64,000 bases of DNA. Origin: Prorocentrum cordatum (taxonomy: Eukaryota > Sar > Dinophyceae > Prorocentrales > Prorocentraceae). The DNA lies in assembly GCA_963575745.1 (NCBI GenBank), contig CAUYUJ010009458.1, positions 140,001 to 204,000 on the forward strand, given 5' to 3'. Shown here piece by piece: positions 1-10,560 of this stretch. Position 1 is the stretch's first letter. Each line of letters begins with the position of its first letter. Both the position numbers and the translations under genes were made by a program. The notes beneath the pieces were generated by a model. It was given only the letters and a program-made list of their open reading frames with translations, was not told the origin of the DNA and did not search any database.

Positions 1-365
1 CATCTCCTCCGTCCCCTCCCCATCCCCCTAGCCGACCTCTGTCCACCCCCCTCCCTTTATCCTGTGTCACCGCTCTCGCTCTCTCTCTCTCTCGCTCTCT
101 CGCTCGCTTTCCTTTTCTCTCTATCGCTCTCTGTCAGTGTCTCCTTCTCTATATCTCTCTATGTCTGTCTCTCGCTCCTTCTCTGCCTCCCGCCTGCCTC
201 ATCGCTCCCCCCATCCTCGCAGCCGCCCATTCCTCCCTCCCTCCTGTCTCTCTCCCTCTCCCCCTCTCCCTATTTCTCGCGTTATCTCTCTCAATCTCTC
301 CCTCGCCTGGTCTGCAGTTATATAGTGCGTTATGTATATATCCCACTCTCTACATGTATATAGAG
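1..365. repeat. Pyrimidine-rich (CT)n-like low-complexity tract
   Basis: The + strand is almost entirely C and T, with runs of CTCT and CCTC and a short TATATA stretch near its right end. The open frames here encode only Ser/Leu/Pro repeats and I read them as non-coding. Confidence 0.85.
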
Positions 366-560
366 AGAGATCAACACACAATCCCTCCTCGCCATCTCAC
401 CCCCCCTTCGCGAGGGGGATGCGATGCTGATGAGGGGGTCGACGCCCCGAGGTTCGGCGCCAGCTGAGAGAAGCCTGGGAGAAGGCGGAGAGCGACTTCA
501 ACCAGGCGGGTGCCGTCCTGAGGATCAGGAAGTCAATGTGGTCACTGGTTGGGTAACGGC
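366..560. other. Unassigned mixed sequence
   Basis: This is non-repetitive sequence leading into the GAT array. No gene, RNA or repeat could be identified. Confidence 0.5.
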
Positions 561-1250
561 GGTGACGACGCTGACGGTGATGCTGATAGTTCTGATCGTG
601 ACTACGACGTGTGGGGTGACGAGGATAAGACCGATGATGTGGATGAATATGGGGACGTTGCTAAGGATGATGGTGGTGATGATGGTGGGGTGATGCTGAT
701 GACGATGATGATGCTGGTGATGGTGATGTCGGTGACGATGTTGACGACGAAAATGATGATGATGCTGATGCTGATGATGCTGATGACGACGGTGGTGTTG
801 ATGCTGCTGACGGTGCGGATGGTGGTGATGATAGTGGTGATGATGCTGATGCTGAGCATGCTGATTGTGGTGATGATAGTGGCGACGATGATGCAGGTGC
901 TGATGATTGACTGTGAGTGCGGTGATGGCTGCGATACTGATGATCAGGAGTATGATAAGGAGTATGGTAGAGATGGTGACGGTACTAACGATGCAGTTGA
1001 TGATGCCGATGTTGACGCTGCTGATGACGATGCTGATGCCGAGTATGATTATGATGGTGGCGATGATGGTAATGGTGAGGATGGCGATGATGATGCTGAT
1101 GCTGATGAGGCTGCTGATGATGATGCTGATGCTGAAACTGGTAATGTTGATGATGGTGATGCTGTTGATGATGATGTTCGTGGCGACGGTTACGTTGAGG
1201 GTGGTGAGAACTACGACCGTGATGATGGCGGCGGTGGTGGACTTAATTAC
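561..1250. repeat. Degenerate (GAT/GCTGAT)n array
   Basis: Interspersed GATGAT, GATGCTGAT and GATGGTGAT units fill the region. Every + frame is open for long stretches, giving Asp-rich, Met-rich or Val-rich translations, which is expected of a triplet array and not evidence of a gene. Confidence 0.85.
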
Positions 1251-1296
1251 GACATCACACCTTCGCTATGCTCGTGCTGCCACTTCTCATGCGCAG

Positions 1297-1555
1297 CCAG
1301 GTCAGCCACCGAGACGGAGGGCACGTGGCTCTCGAGGTCCCAGCTGGACGACGAGTTCAAAGACTCAGAGCAGGGGGGCAACTACTCATCGTGGGCGTGC
1401 TCCAATGGCCTCGCCAAGTATTGCGCGAAGAGGAAGGCCAAGGTCTACTACTTCGAGAAGCGGTTCGAGCGCCACGGGTCGAGGACATTGGGCGCAATCA
1501 CCGAGGGTGGAGCGGGAGGGCACGGATGTGAATGCCATGGACACTGGCCAGCAAG
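1297..1555 (+). CDS. Possible internal exon, hypothetical protein
   Basis: After a pyrimidine-rich stretch ending in CAG (1294-1296), one frame gives protein-like sequence that includes GTWLSRSQLDDEFKD and YCAKRKAKVYYFEKRFERHG. It stands out from the Asp-rich repeat translation before it. A CAAG|GTAGG donor-like site lies at 1555/1556. In the frame of the downstream Lys-rich exon the join reads GQQG followed by QSPRP, but the best protein-like sequence at 1311-1500 is in a different frame. Either a small unseen intron, a frameshift or a wrong exon choice is involved. No domain is recognised with confidence. Confidence 0.35.
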
Positions 1556-1678
1556 GTAGGAGCGAGGATGATCCAGGATGATAGTCGCCAAGTCCAGGAT
1601 TATGAAGACCGACCCGTCCCTCGGATCCTGTCTTCCATCCCGCCCCTTTCTCGTCCTCCCCCTCTCCACCCTCGCCAG
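1556..1678 (+). other. Putative GT-AG intron
   Basis: The segment begins GTAGGAG and ends in a C/T-rich tract followed by CCAG, immediately before a long open Lys-rich frame. The length of 123 bp is plausible for a dinoflagellate intron. The assignment rests only on splice-like motifs and the change in coding character. Confidence 0.35.
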
Positions 1679-2406
1679 GTCAATCCCCGCGCCCTTCGAC
1701 CGACGTAGGCATTGGTGCCCCCACGCCTATTCTCCCCCCCCCGCCCATTAGCAGCCCTCGCAGGAAGTCAGCGGACCGCGAGATCGAGGTGAAAGACGGC
1801 GGCGGCAACAACGGCAAGGGCACCGAGGCGACTGCTGACGGAGAGGAGGAGCACAACGTTGACATGGAGGAGGGTGCCGATGTTGAGGGCAGCAGCGAGG
1901 TGAGCAGCGAGAGCTCGGTGAAGACCAAGAGGGTGAAGAAACGTGGCAAGGCGTCGAGCAGTTCGGACTCCAGTGTGAGCACCACCAAGAAGGGCAAGCA
2001 CCGCTCCAAGAAGGTCAAGGGCAGCACTAAGAAGGGCACGAGCAGCATCAAGAAGAAGAAGGATAAGGACCTCAAGAAGGAGAAGAAGGGCAAGGACTCC
2101 AAGGGCAAGGAGAAGGACAGCAAGGACAAGGACGCCGTCAAGAACAACAAGAGCGGCAAGGACACGGTCAAGTCTGGCAAGCACTCCAAGAAGAAGAAGC
2201 TCAAGACGCACAAGTCGGCCAGCTCCTCCGACTGCTCGTCCAAGCCGCCCGCCAGCGTCAAGAAGTCAACTGTCGCCGCTCCCAGGGTCCCGCCGAAGCC
2301 GAAGCTGAAGGGCAAGGGCAAGGGCCTGCAGACCCCCGCCAAGAAGCAGGCGAGGAAGCACGCGGCGTCGGACACCAGCGGCACGAGCAGCTCGGCGTCC
2401 GACTGA
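1679..2406 (+). CDS. Lys/Ser-rich low-complexity protein, terminal exon
   Basis: An open frame of about 240 codons runs from the putative 3' splice site to a TGA at 2404-2406. The N-terminal part is Pro/Ser-rich. A short acidic stretch follows, with residues such as GEEEHNVDMEEGADVEG. The remainder is strongly basic, with many KK, KKGK and KDK clusters separated by Ser runs, and it ends in a Ser/Thr-rich tail (TSGTSSSASD). Codons vary freely (AAG with Ser TCG, AGC and TCC), unlike the pure triplet arrays nearby, and this supports real coding. No catalytic domain is visible. The composition resembles nucleic-acid-binding or nuclear tail regions, but function is unknown. The true N-terminus lies upstream of the exon. 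Confidence 0.6.
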
Positions 2407-2640
2407 GGACGGCGCCGCCGTAAACAGCTGGCGCAGAGGAGGGAGACGAGAAGGGCGAGGAGGAGGGGGAGAAGGGGGGGGGGCAAGGAAGAGACGGGGC
2501 AATCGCAATGGGACACGCGGCCTGCCCTACATTCTCGTCTTCAGCCTCCTCGTCGCTGTCGTCGTTGCATTGTCCTCGTCCTCCCCGTCATCACTATATG
2601 TTGCTGAGCCATGTGCATCACGCGTATCCCTGCCCTCGAA
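2407..2640. other. 3' flank of the Lys-rich gene
   Basis: A purine-rich segment (GAGGAGGGGGAGAAGGG) is followed by TCGTC-rich sequence. Nothing else was identified; no polyadenylation signal could be assigned. Confidence 0.4.
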
Positions 2641-3002
2641 ACCCACATCCTCGTCATCCTTAACCGTATCGTCCCCATCCTGATCCTGCTCGCAACCTTC
2701 GCCATCAAGATCATGATCATGCGCATCAACTGCCTTACCACATTGTCACAAGCTCCCCCCATCGTCCCCAATGCCACCGTTACCGTCATCACCCCCTCCC
2801 TATCCTGGCCACCAGCCGCATCATCACCATCGCAAGCACCACCACCACCATCATCAACATCATCATCATCAACAACAGCAGCATCATCAACCGTCCCATC
2901 ATCATCATCGGCATCATCATCATCATCAACATCATCATCATCACCATCATCACCATCATCACCAGCAGCATCACCGCCATCAGCGTCAGTATCATCATCA
3001 TC

Positions 3003-3034
<32 letters not shown>

Positions 3035-3640
3035 CATCGTCGTCGTCGGCATATGCATCATCATCAGCAGGCGCATCATCGTCATAACCATCATCAACAT
3101 CATAATCACTATCGATCGCCATCAGGATACGCATCATCATCATCATCATCATCGTCATCATCATCATCATCCTCAGCACCAACATCGATCGCATCATCAA
3201 CATGGTCAGCATGAGCATCGGAATCGTAATCGCCATGGGTATTGACAATACCATCAACATCACCGTTATCATCAACCTCATCACCGTAATCGCCACCATC
3301 GTCATCAGCATCACCGCCATCAGCCTTAGCATCGTCATCATCATCAACATCGTCATCAGCATCCTCAGCAAAAGCATCATCATCAGCAAAAGCCGCATTC
3401 TTCTTACCATCACCATCACCATCACCATCACTATCACCATCACCATCACCACCACCATGACCAGCACAATCATCATCATCACCACCACCACCATCAGCAT
3501 CGTCATCATCATCATCATCATCGACAGCATCAGCATCATCGTCAGCATGATCCTCACCTTACCCGCCATCGGCGTTATCGTCACCAACATCGGTATCGGC
3601 ATTGGCATCGGCATCGCCATATCCATCACGGTGTCACCAG
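2641..3640. repeat. Long (CAT/ATC)n array
   Basis: About 1 kb is dominated by CATCAT, CATCAC and ATCACC units on the + strand, degenerate at both ends. The long frames encode poly-Ser, poly-His, poly-Ile or (on the minus strand) poly-Asp/Met, so I do not call genes. Confidence 0.9.
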
Positions 3641-4840
3641 ATTCCTGGAACCAGTCCATCCCTGCCCTCCTCCTCCGTCGCGTCATCCCCCTCTGCAGGG
3701 CTCGGCGGGGACGCGCCGATGTGCCCGTAGCATGCGGTCTCGGCAATTGCACGGGATGAAGTTGGGCCCCAGCTACCCCAAAGGATGACGATGCGGAGAA
3801 CGAGGGGCTGAGGATAAGAGCGACGATGGCGAGGATGAGGATAAGTAAGAGAAGAAGGGTAATTCAGCAGAGGCCGATGAGAATAAGGAGGGGGTGGCAA
3901 GAACACGAGGGTAGGGGAAGGAAGCAACGGGAGGACGGGTGCACGAGGATGAACACGCGTGGTCACGGCTTGCAGTCAAAGCGGACCTCATCGTGCAATC
4001 GGCTGATCTGGCCTCCCCCTTCCGTCCCTCACCCCCGCGTCGCGTGGGAAGCTGGCTCGGGGTAGATCCTCCGCCCGATAGGCTGCGGTGAGAAAGCTCG
4101 ACAAACAGCGGGGCGCGGAAGTGAGGGGGGGACGGGGGAGGGTAGACAACCGACCGCACTGCGTTCAAGGGGGTAATGCACTCCGAACTCCCAAATTCTT
4201 TGAGCAGTGCTGAAGGCGCCTTGGAGGTGCGTGTTTTATGGGCGTTCACGGCTGCTGTCAGGCCGCGCTGAAGCCATCGACCCAACGTGGTTGGTTGGAT
4301 TATGTGCGTGGGATGCGGTGAAGTTCTGACTAACCTCATCTGTCTACCCTCCCCTGCACTCCCGCACTGCTGTCCCAAAGCACATGCAAAGACAATGCAA
4401 ACACCACTGCACATACCATTCGAATGCACCATGCAAGGACACCGTCATACCCTACAATACCATGCAAACAGCGCCGCCATATTCTGGTGTATCCTGCACA
4501 TGGCCCTACAGTACCATGCACTCACACTAGGCCCCCCTGGGCGTAAACAGTCTACGGGTATGTGTATATTCCCTGGGAATCCTCTCGAGATCCCATGAAC
4601 GGTTCGGAGAGAGGGCACCGATGTGTCCTTGCGGCGCAACGCCGAGCTCTATGATTGGGCCCTAAGGGGTGCCCCCCCTCCCCCCCCAGCTGGTCCGAAC
4701 AATGCGCACTGCATGACACACAACGTATGCCACGCACGTTGATGTCGGAACTGCCCCGTGGGACCACCTGGGGCTCCTTGGAACCATCTTGGCGCTTCGA
4801 ACGATCAACTCAAGTTCGTTGCCGCCGCTCCCCTCCCGTT
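3641..4840. other. Unassigned region with degenerate ACCATGCA repeats
   Basis: Mostly unique sequence without a convincing coding frame. Around 4385-4525 there is loose repetition of ACCATGCA and TACCATGCA. The remainder shows no recognisable gene or RNA. Confidence 0.4.
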
Positions 4841-4849
4841 GGCGTGTCG

Positions 4850-5160
4850 TGGTGTGGTTAGTGCGGTGGTGTGGGTGTGCTGTCGGGTGGCTGCGTGTGG
4901 ATGTTTGTGTATGTATTCGTCTGTGTACGCATGCTTGTGGCTGTGCATGTCTGGTTATGTCTCCGTGTGCATGCGTATGCCCTCGTATGCCTGCATGCAT
5001 CTGGTTATGTCTGGTCGTGTCTGGATGTGTCTACGTATGTCTGTATATGCCTGCGAATGTATGGGTATGCTTGGCTGTGCCTGAATGTGTCTGATTGTGT
5101 CTGCTTGTGTGCGGGTCTGCCTGGCTGTGTCTGGTTATGTTTGTCTGGTCATGTCAGCCT
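4850..5160. repeat. TG-rich minisatellite (TGTCTGNNTATG-like)
   Basis: Approximate 12-bp units such as GTGTCTGGATGT, TATGTCTGTATA and GTGTCTGATTGT recur through the interval. Cys/Val-rich frames are a by-product. Confidence 0.75.
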
Positions 5161-6520
5161 CGCCCATGGTAACACATGCACAGTGACAACATGCACCAAG
5201 GCACCATCAGAACCACGAAGGGCCGACGAAAGGGGGTGGTGGATCTTTTGTTGAGCACTCTCGGGCCCATCGAGAAACCATCTTGAAGCCATCCCAAACC
5301 CCCCTTGGAGCCACCGTGCAACCGTGGGCCCCTCTTGAGGCCCGTCTAGGGGCGCGCGGCGACTCGCGGGCCCGCGCTCCATACTGGCTACCTCCTTCCA
5401 TTGTCCGAGGGCAGCGGTTGTCCGCCCCCTCATTGTTGCAGAACGTGCTGCTGAGCGTTCCTGATCAAAACAACTCGCCTGGGCATTTCTCTGGGGGGGG
5501 CTGGCGGCGTGTCACGCGCGTTCGCTGATGCGGCGGTGGCAAGAAACCGCACGTCCGCCGAATTCCTGCTGCATAACGTTGAGTATGGACAAGCTTGCAT
5601 TCACCTTGAAGAACAATCGTGTAGTTTCCAATGTAGCGCAATCGATTCACCTGAAATCATACGTCTTGTGTGTAGTTAGATGGTTTGAGTTATATGTACA
5701 TTTGCATATACTCTCGAGTGGTGTGTCATAGTTTTCATGGCCATGTGTAGCTGCTCGATGCTGCCTCGTACTTCGTAGCATATGGGTGTGTGTCCGTTCG
5801 GTGCCTCACATATTCTCACGATGTGCTATGTTTCTCGTGGGCGTGGGGGTTGCAATGCATTTCGCATGGTTCCAATTGCAATCATGTGGGTTGGCATGGT
5901 TCTTACGCTTCCCCGTGCAGCGACGGACGGGTCACATACTTGAAGTGTGATATTGCGTAGTCTAGTGTGCACGGGGAAGAACGACTTCTGTCTCCAAAAC
6001 ACGTGGTTCTCCACGCCTGGGCCCTAATAACAAACACGCATGCCACCGCGACCGCCACCAGGAAGCCAACCCCCAGCATACCAACGCCACGAAACACCAG
6101 ACTGCAACCAGATCACCAACCCCAAAAGAATTAATCCGCTTGCTCCCTACACTAGAAATTTAAGATCGCAGATTAACTTGCGAGGCCAAGCTTACATTGC
6201 GATCCTATCGCCCAACCCAAAGAACATAAACTACACGAATCACCAACGCCCTGGGGAACACACCTACAGCCAAGCACCGCGCACCCATAACCACATCCAG
6301 GGCAAAACTCTGAGACGGAAAGCTGTCCTCATAATTCCAATCCTCCGAAAACGAACTACCCCCATGACCCACACACCACTGAAACAACATTTACCCATGC
6401 ACCCCACACCCAAGATAACAACGTAATGCCAACCTACCCCCATGAATAAGACATCAAACTTGCCCAGGTACCCCCGACTCCTGAAATAGCGACTATCCTC
6501 AAATCACCAACCCAAGACAA
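5161..6520. other. Unassigned low-copy region
   Basis: The left part (5240-5345) has weak CCATCTTGAAGCC-like repetition related to other CTTGG-type arrays in the window. The rest, including an A/C-rich stretch at 6030-6520, has no convincing coding potential. Confidence 0.35.
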
Positions 6521-7185
6521 AATACCCCCCCCCCCAAAAAAAAAAAAAAACACAACCCCCTGAACCAATGAACTACCTTCAAGAACCGCAATCTGAAGGC
6601 AACACGCTACCAATATAACACCACCTGCGAGCCAAGGGGGTAACGACGCGGAGAATGAGGGAGGGGTGGGCAGCCAAGCTTATAAGCGAATCTCGGGCGG
6701 TCTCCGATTCGCATCCTTCCGTCGCCTCTTGCTCGTCCTCTTCTGGGCGGACTTGGTGCTCCCTGTCGACCCCCATGAAGCCCTCTTAATAAGTTCTCGA
6801 CAGCCTTGGAGGGCCCAACCAGGTCATGGAAGGCATCGATCGCAGATAAGGGGGGACCCGATTGTGGTTTCGAAGCGAATCCAACCATCTCCCGTGTAGC
6901 CGCTTGCAGGCGATGCGACTGTTCCAGGGAAACGTCTTCAAACCAACGCGGTGCGCGTTCTATATGCCTTGGGGGTTGGGGCGCGCTGGGTGCAGAAGCA
7001 TTGCATGTTCAGCGCGCGCGGGCACAAATATGAATGTTAGAACGTACGCACGTCGGGGGGGGGGGGGGACACTCGCAACACTGCAACGGTAGAGCCATCG
7101 GGAAGGCCGAACGAAAGAACTACAACCACTGACGGCAACAAAACACAAGAGCCCAACCGCCGACAGCCATAGCCAACGCCAGATA
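6521..7185. other. Unassigned region with homopolymer runs
   Basis: A poly-C then poly-A run lies at about 6527-6551 and a poly-G run at about 7053-7067. A minus-strand frame at 6607-6888 has mixed protein-like composition but no recognisable domain and is not called. This is the sequence upstream of the spliced-leader-like motif. Confidence 0.35.
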
Positions 7186-7209
7186 ACCGTAGCCATTCAC
7201 CTGCTCAAG
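7186..7209 (+). promoter_or_regulatory. Relict dinoflagellate spliced leader (DinoSL-like)
   Basis: The sequence ACCGTAGCCATT (7186-7197) matches the first twelve positions of the 22-nt dinoflagellate spliced leader exactly. Five bases later GCTCAAG (7203-7209) matches its last seven, where the canonical leader has three bases between these blocks. It lies 75 bp upstream of the ATG of the transposase-like gene and on the same strand. DinoSL is normally added to mRNA by trans-splicing. A genomic copy next to a gene is known in dinoflagellates as a relic of a reverse-transcribed, re-inserted mRNA. Chance is unlikely but not excluded. Confidence 0.6.
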
Positions 7210-7283
7210 CGTCACGCTTGTTTTTTGTTCTGCGGGCAACGGATTCGTGGCTTTGACTTCGCCCCAAGCAGGGCCAATCTGGA

Positions 7284-8015
7284 ATGGTCAGGGCTGCGAG
7301 CGGGGGCAAGTCTGCGGCAACGAAGACGACAGAGAGGAGCCCCCACACCGTGGCCGCAGTCAGAGCCAGTGCACGCAAGTACCTTTCTGGGTTGGCGAAA
7401 TCTTCTGGTGCCAGCAGTTCTCGACAGGCATTGGAGCCAGGCGGTGCAGAACCTGCGATTGACCACGGTGCCCTGCTCAGAGACACGATGATTGGCTTGT
7501 ATTTGTCAGGGAGGCTGACGGCGTGCATGCTTGTGCGCCTGAGCAGGCTCATAACTAACGCTGGCGGTGCAGGTGTGGAGGATTTAGCGCGAGATTTGGT
7601 TCATTCTCGGAATAGTACCAGGGTGGTGCAGAACGCTCTAGGTACAGAGACAGTTGCCAGGGAATGCATATTATATGTTCCAGTGCCTCAGCGCGTGAAG
7701 AAAGCGCGAGACAAGAGAGCCGAGATCCTGCCATTGCCAGTGCTTCCCTTCTACGAACCTCTTGCCATTTTGTATCGTGCCAAACCTGACCAATTTCTTG
7801 CGCACAGGACCGACCCGTCCATACTATGCGAGTCGTTTTGGGACCACGAGTTGGTCAAATTATATGGAGGTAGGAACTGCATCCCCATCCGATTGTTCAT
7901 AGATTACGCGAGGATGGATCTGCACAGCCCCGCTTTGAACACGCACTGGCTGTTCTGCCTGTTCCGCCTTGCCAACAATGACAGACATCACCTAGAATGT
8001 CCATGGGCGTGCGCG
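7284..8015 (+). CDS. Transposase-like protein, N-terminal part (exon 1)
   Basis: The frame opens at ATG 7284 (an in-frame TGA sits at 7254-7256) and has mixed, non-repetitive composition. Residues 1-60 are Ala/Ser/Arg-rich and probably disordered. From about residue 150 the sequence (LPVLPFYEPLAILY, then SFWDHELVKLYGG) resembles the region before the first catalytic Asp in a large dinoflagellate transposase-like family. Asp207, in the context PIRLFIDYARM, is the candidate first catalytic residue. The frame stays open into an ATGT microsatellite, giving meaningless Cys/Met/Tyr repeats, so coding must stop earlier. A GT at 8016 spliced to the AG at 8871-8872 would keep the frame and yield a protein of about 717 residues. 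The exact donor is inferred. Family assignment is from memory of related sequences, not a search. Confidence 0.6.
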
Positions 8016-8872
8016 GTTCGTCTAAGGGTGGAGGGGGACCCGAACGGGCATGCGACGATGAAAACGGCGATGGCCCTCCTCTTACGCTCAGAATCCCCTC
8101 GGGACGTCTGTTGCCCCATCGGTATCACATGTGTGTATGTATGTATGTATGTATGTATGTATGTATGTATGCATGCATGTATGTATGTATGTATGTATGT
8201 ATGTATGCATATATGTATGTATATATGTACGTATGCATGCATGCATGTATGTATGCATGCATGCATGCATGCACGTATGTATGTATGCATGTATGTATGT
8301 ATGTATGTATGTATGCATGCATGCATGCATGTCTGTATGTATGTATATATGTATGTATGTATGTATGTAGGTATGTAGGCATGTAGGTATGTAGGTATGT
8401 ATGCATGTATGCATGCGTACATGTGTACGTGTATGTATGTATATGTGATGTACGTATGCATACATATGTATGTACGTATGTACGTATGTATGTTTGTATA
8501 TAGCTATGCATGCATGTATGTATGCATGAATGAACGTATGGTTGTATGTATGTATGTATGGTTGGAATGGATGTATGCGTGTATGTATGTGTGTGCGTAT
8601 GGCTGTATGTATGTATATATGCATGTATGTATGTATGTATGGGTAGATGTATATATTTATGTATGTACGCGTGTATACATGTATGAGTGTATGTATGTAG
8701 GTATGCATGGGTGTACGCAGTTGTTGAATTATTGACCTGATACATGTATAGATGTATATCTAAATGCACATACATGGTTGTGTACGTAGCGTTCCCCCCG
8801 CGCGCGCCTATATAGCCCGCGGCCGAAGCCATGGGCAGTCGGTTATTCATTTCTGTGATTGGACAACGGCAG
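8016..8872 (+). other. Putative intron or insertion splitting the transposase-like gene
   Basis: The segment separates two halves of one protein family member and consists mostly of an ATGT microsatellite. It begins GTTCGT and ends with a T-rich stretch followed by GGCAG at 8868-8872. Removing it joins the halves in phase. If the gene was retroposed, as the upstream spliced-leader relic suggests, this interruption would have been gained afterwards. Confidence 0.4.
8128..8735. repeat. (ATGT)n microsatellite with ATGC/ATAT variants
   Basis: About 600 bp of tetranucleotide repeat, mostly TATG, interspersed with GCATGC, GTACGT and ATATAT. It is more degenerate toward the right side. Frames on both strands are open because the repeat contains no stops in most registers. 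Confidence 0.95.
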
Positions 8873-10294
8873 AGAATCCCCATCGGGTCCTACCCGAGCA
8901 CATTGCTCTGCCGCTGTGGATGCAGGGGGGCTCACACGATCTCCCCGATTTTGCAGATCGTTGCTTGGTTATTTAATGTAGGGGCCAGCGGAGCGTGGCC
9001 AGAGCGCGACGCCCTCGGCAAACTTTGGCCCAGAGGGTCCCGCCGTGAATTTCTTGCAAACTCACCCTTGTTCGGCATGGGCGAGAACGGTCACTTGATC
9101 AGACTTGTGTGTTGCGAAGTGTCATGTGATTTAGATGAGTACACCAAAACTATGGGACTGCCCCACTACCGCAGCGCATATGGTTGCCTCAGTTGCTTCG
9201 TTCCTCATAGCAAGTTGCATGATATAGATACAACGCATCGCCTTCGCACGCACAATTGGTACATAACCACTAGCTTGACATGCATTTCTTGCCATGACAT
9301 ATGTGATGCGCAGGTGCCAGCTCTCATGTCGGTGTGTGCCAGGTCTCGCGTCAAAGGGGGTTTGTACGTGAAGCGATCTCACCCTGCTCTGCCTAACGTC
9401 CAGAGGGGCGCCAGGATAGAACCCGCTGTTCTCGGCTTCCCCGATTTTGTACACGGCGAGCGCGTGGACGCATGCCACCCCGATAAGAGACGGTTCTTGA
9501 CGTACAAGCGCCATGAACATTCTGTATTGTTTTTGAATGCCCTGCTGGATTTGCCACACCAGCAAGGGATCCGCGGATTGACATCCAAACATTTTTTATT
9601 CGATTCGATGCACTGCGTTGAATTGGGCATTCTCATGTACTTCATGGGGACCACGCTCTCGGAACTCCTGAGAGCAAAACTGTTTGGGGCGTGGTCGGAG
9701 CAAGAACCAGACGGGGCAGATTTTGAGCTCGACCGTTGTTTGACATATTACTACAATAGCCGCGGTGTAGATCAGGGTCTCAGGACCCACATTACAACGG
9801 GAATGGTAGACACAAAAGTTAACAATCCAATATTGAAGCTTAAAGCTGCCAAGGCTAAGGCAGTATTTCCTTTTTTTGTAAGCCTCCTGGTTGACAAGGG
9901 AGGCGCTCAGCTTCTTGATGGCATTTCTGAAGGGTTTGGGACCAATCTCGCTACGTGTGGCAACGCGCTGATTGAATATTATTCCCTTTGCGCGCGAGAA
10001 CCGCGCAACATGTCACCCAGCGCAATTGCCCATCTTGGCCATGTGACGAGATCGTGCGTCCGTGCCTGGCTGAGGACAGGGCAGCCATGCACGATGAAGT
10101 GGCACGTGTTCGCATGCCATTTCGAGGCGCAGGCCAAGTTTGCAGGAAACCCATGTTTCAGTCATAATTACGCCGACGAATCGGAGAACTATGGGCCACG
10201 AGTTCGTTCGTTCGGTTTGTTCCGTCCCATGTTTGCCCAGACATGGCTCACAAAGTGGACGACTGAATTTCTGATGAGGCTTGGTATTGATTAA
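8873..10294 (+). CDS. Transposase-like protein, C-terminal part (exon 2)
   Basis: This is the best gene in the window: about 473 codons of mixed composition ending in TAA at 10292-10294. It starts just before CRCGCRG (8909-8929), a Cys-rich motif I recall as characteristic of a dinoflagellate transposase-like family. About 90 residues on come a D-x-D-E-Y...MGLP block and a C-x2-C pair (GCLSC), a likely second metal-binding site. Further on are GARIEP and then FDSMHCVELGI, whose D-x2-H resembles the second catalytic region of Tnp2/CACTA or Kyakuja-Dileera-Zisupton transposases. The C-terminal part contains KWHVFACHF and HNYADESENYGP, where an acidic residue could complete a DDE/D-type site. 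The superfamily name is inference. An ATG at 8831 is upstream in frame, but the protein probably continues from the 7284 exon. No terminal inverted repeats were found around it. Confidence 0.75.
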   Translation, partial: RIPIGSYPSTLLCRCGCRGAHTISPILQIVAWLFNVGASGAWPERDALGKLWPRGSRREFLANSPLFGMGENGHLIRLVCCEVSCDLDEYTKTMGLPHYRSAYGCLSCFVPHSKLHDIDTTHRLRTHNWYITTSLTCISCHDICDAQVPALMSVCARSRVKGGLYVKRSHPALPNVQRGARIEPAVLGFPDFVHGERVDACHPDKRRFLTYKRHEHSVLFLNALLDLPHQQGIRGLTSKHFLFDSMHCVELGILMYFMGTTLSELLRAKLFGAWSEQEPDGADFELDRCLTYYYNSRGVDQGLRTHITTGMVDTKVNNPILKLKAAKAKAVFPFFVSLLVDKGGAQLLDGISEGFGTNLATCGNALIEYYSLCAREPRNMSPSAIAHLGHVTRSCVRAWLRTGQPCTMKWHVFACHFEAQAKFAGNPCFSHNYADESENYGPRVRSFGLFRPMFAQTWLTKWTTEFLMRLGID

Positions 10295-10560
10295 GCTCAT
10301 GCCCTGCTATCTTCAGAATCACCATCATACATACAATTTGATATTGAACACCAGCATCGTTTATCACCACTGCCAGCAAATCAATACCATGTCACGTTTG
10401 GATCTGCTGTTCCACCAGATGTTTCACAGCGCGCTGTACTGGCCCCCTCAGCTGCGGGACGCACTTGCCGAGACAGGAAAAAGGTTAGTGTCGAGGGCTC
10501 TGGATGAAGAGCGCGCTGGCACATCGAGCCCCCCTTAAGGTCTAATGGGCTTAAGAATTG
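10295..10560. other. 3' flank of the transposase-like gene
   Basis: A further open stretch at about 10390-10538 (MSRLDLLFHQMFHSALYWPP) has protein-like composition in another frame and might be a downstream exon, but there is no independent support. Confidence 0.3.

Noticed and set aside
549-1250. Long Asp-rich open frame
   Set aside because: It is a direct translation of a GAT repeat. All + frames are open over the same interval.
2541-3752. 403-codon minus-strand frame and overlapping + frames in the CAT array
   Set aside because: Composition is two- or three-residue repeats in every register, so length is not evidence of coding.
7161-7180. A second, tandem spliced-leader relic (ACAGCCATAGCC) beside 7186
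   Set aside because: The match is too short and interrupted to separate from chance.
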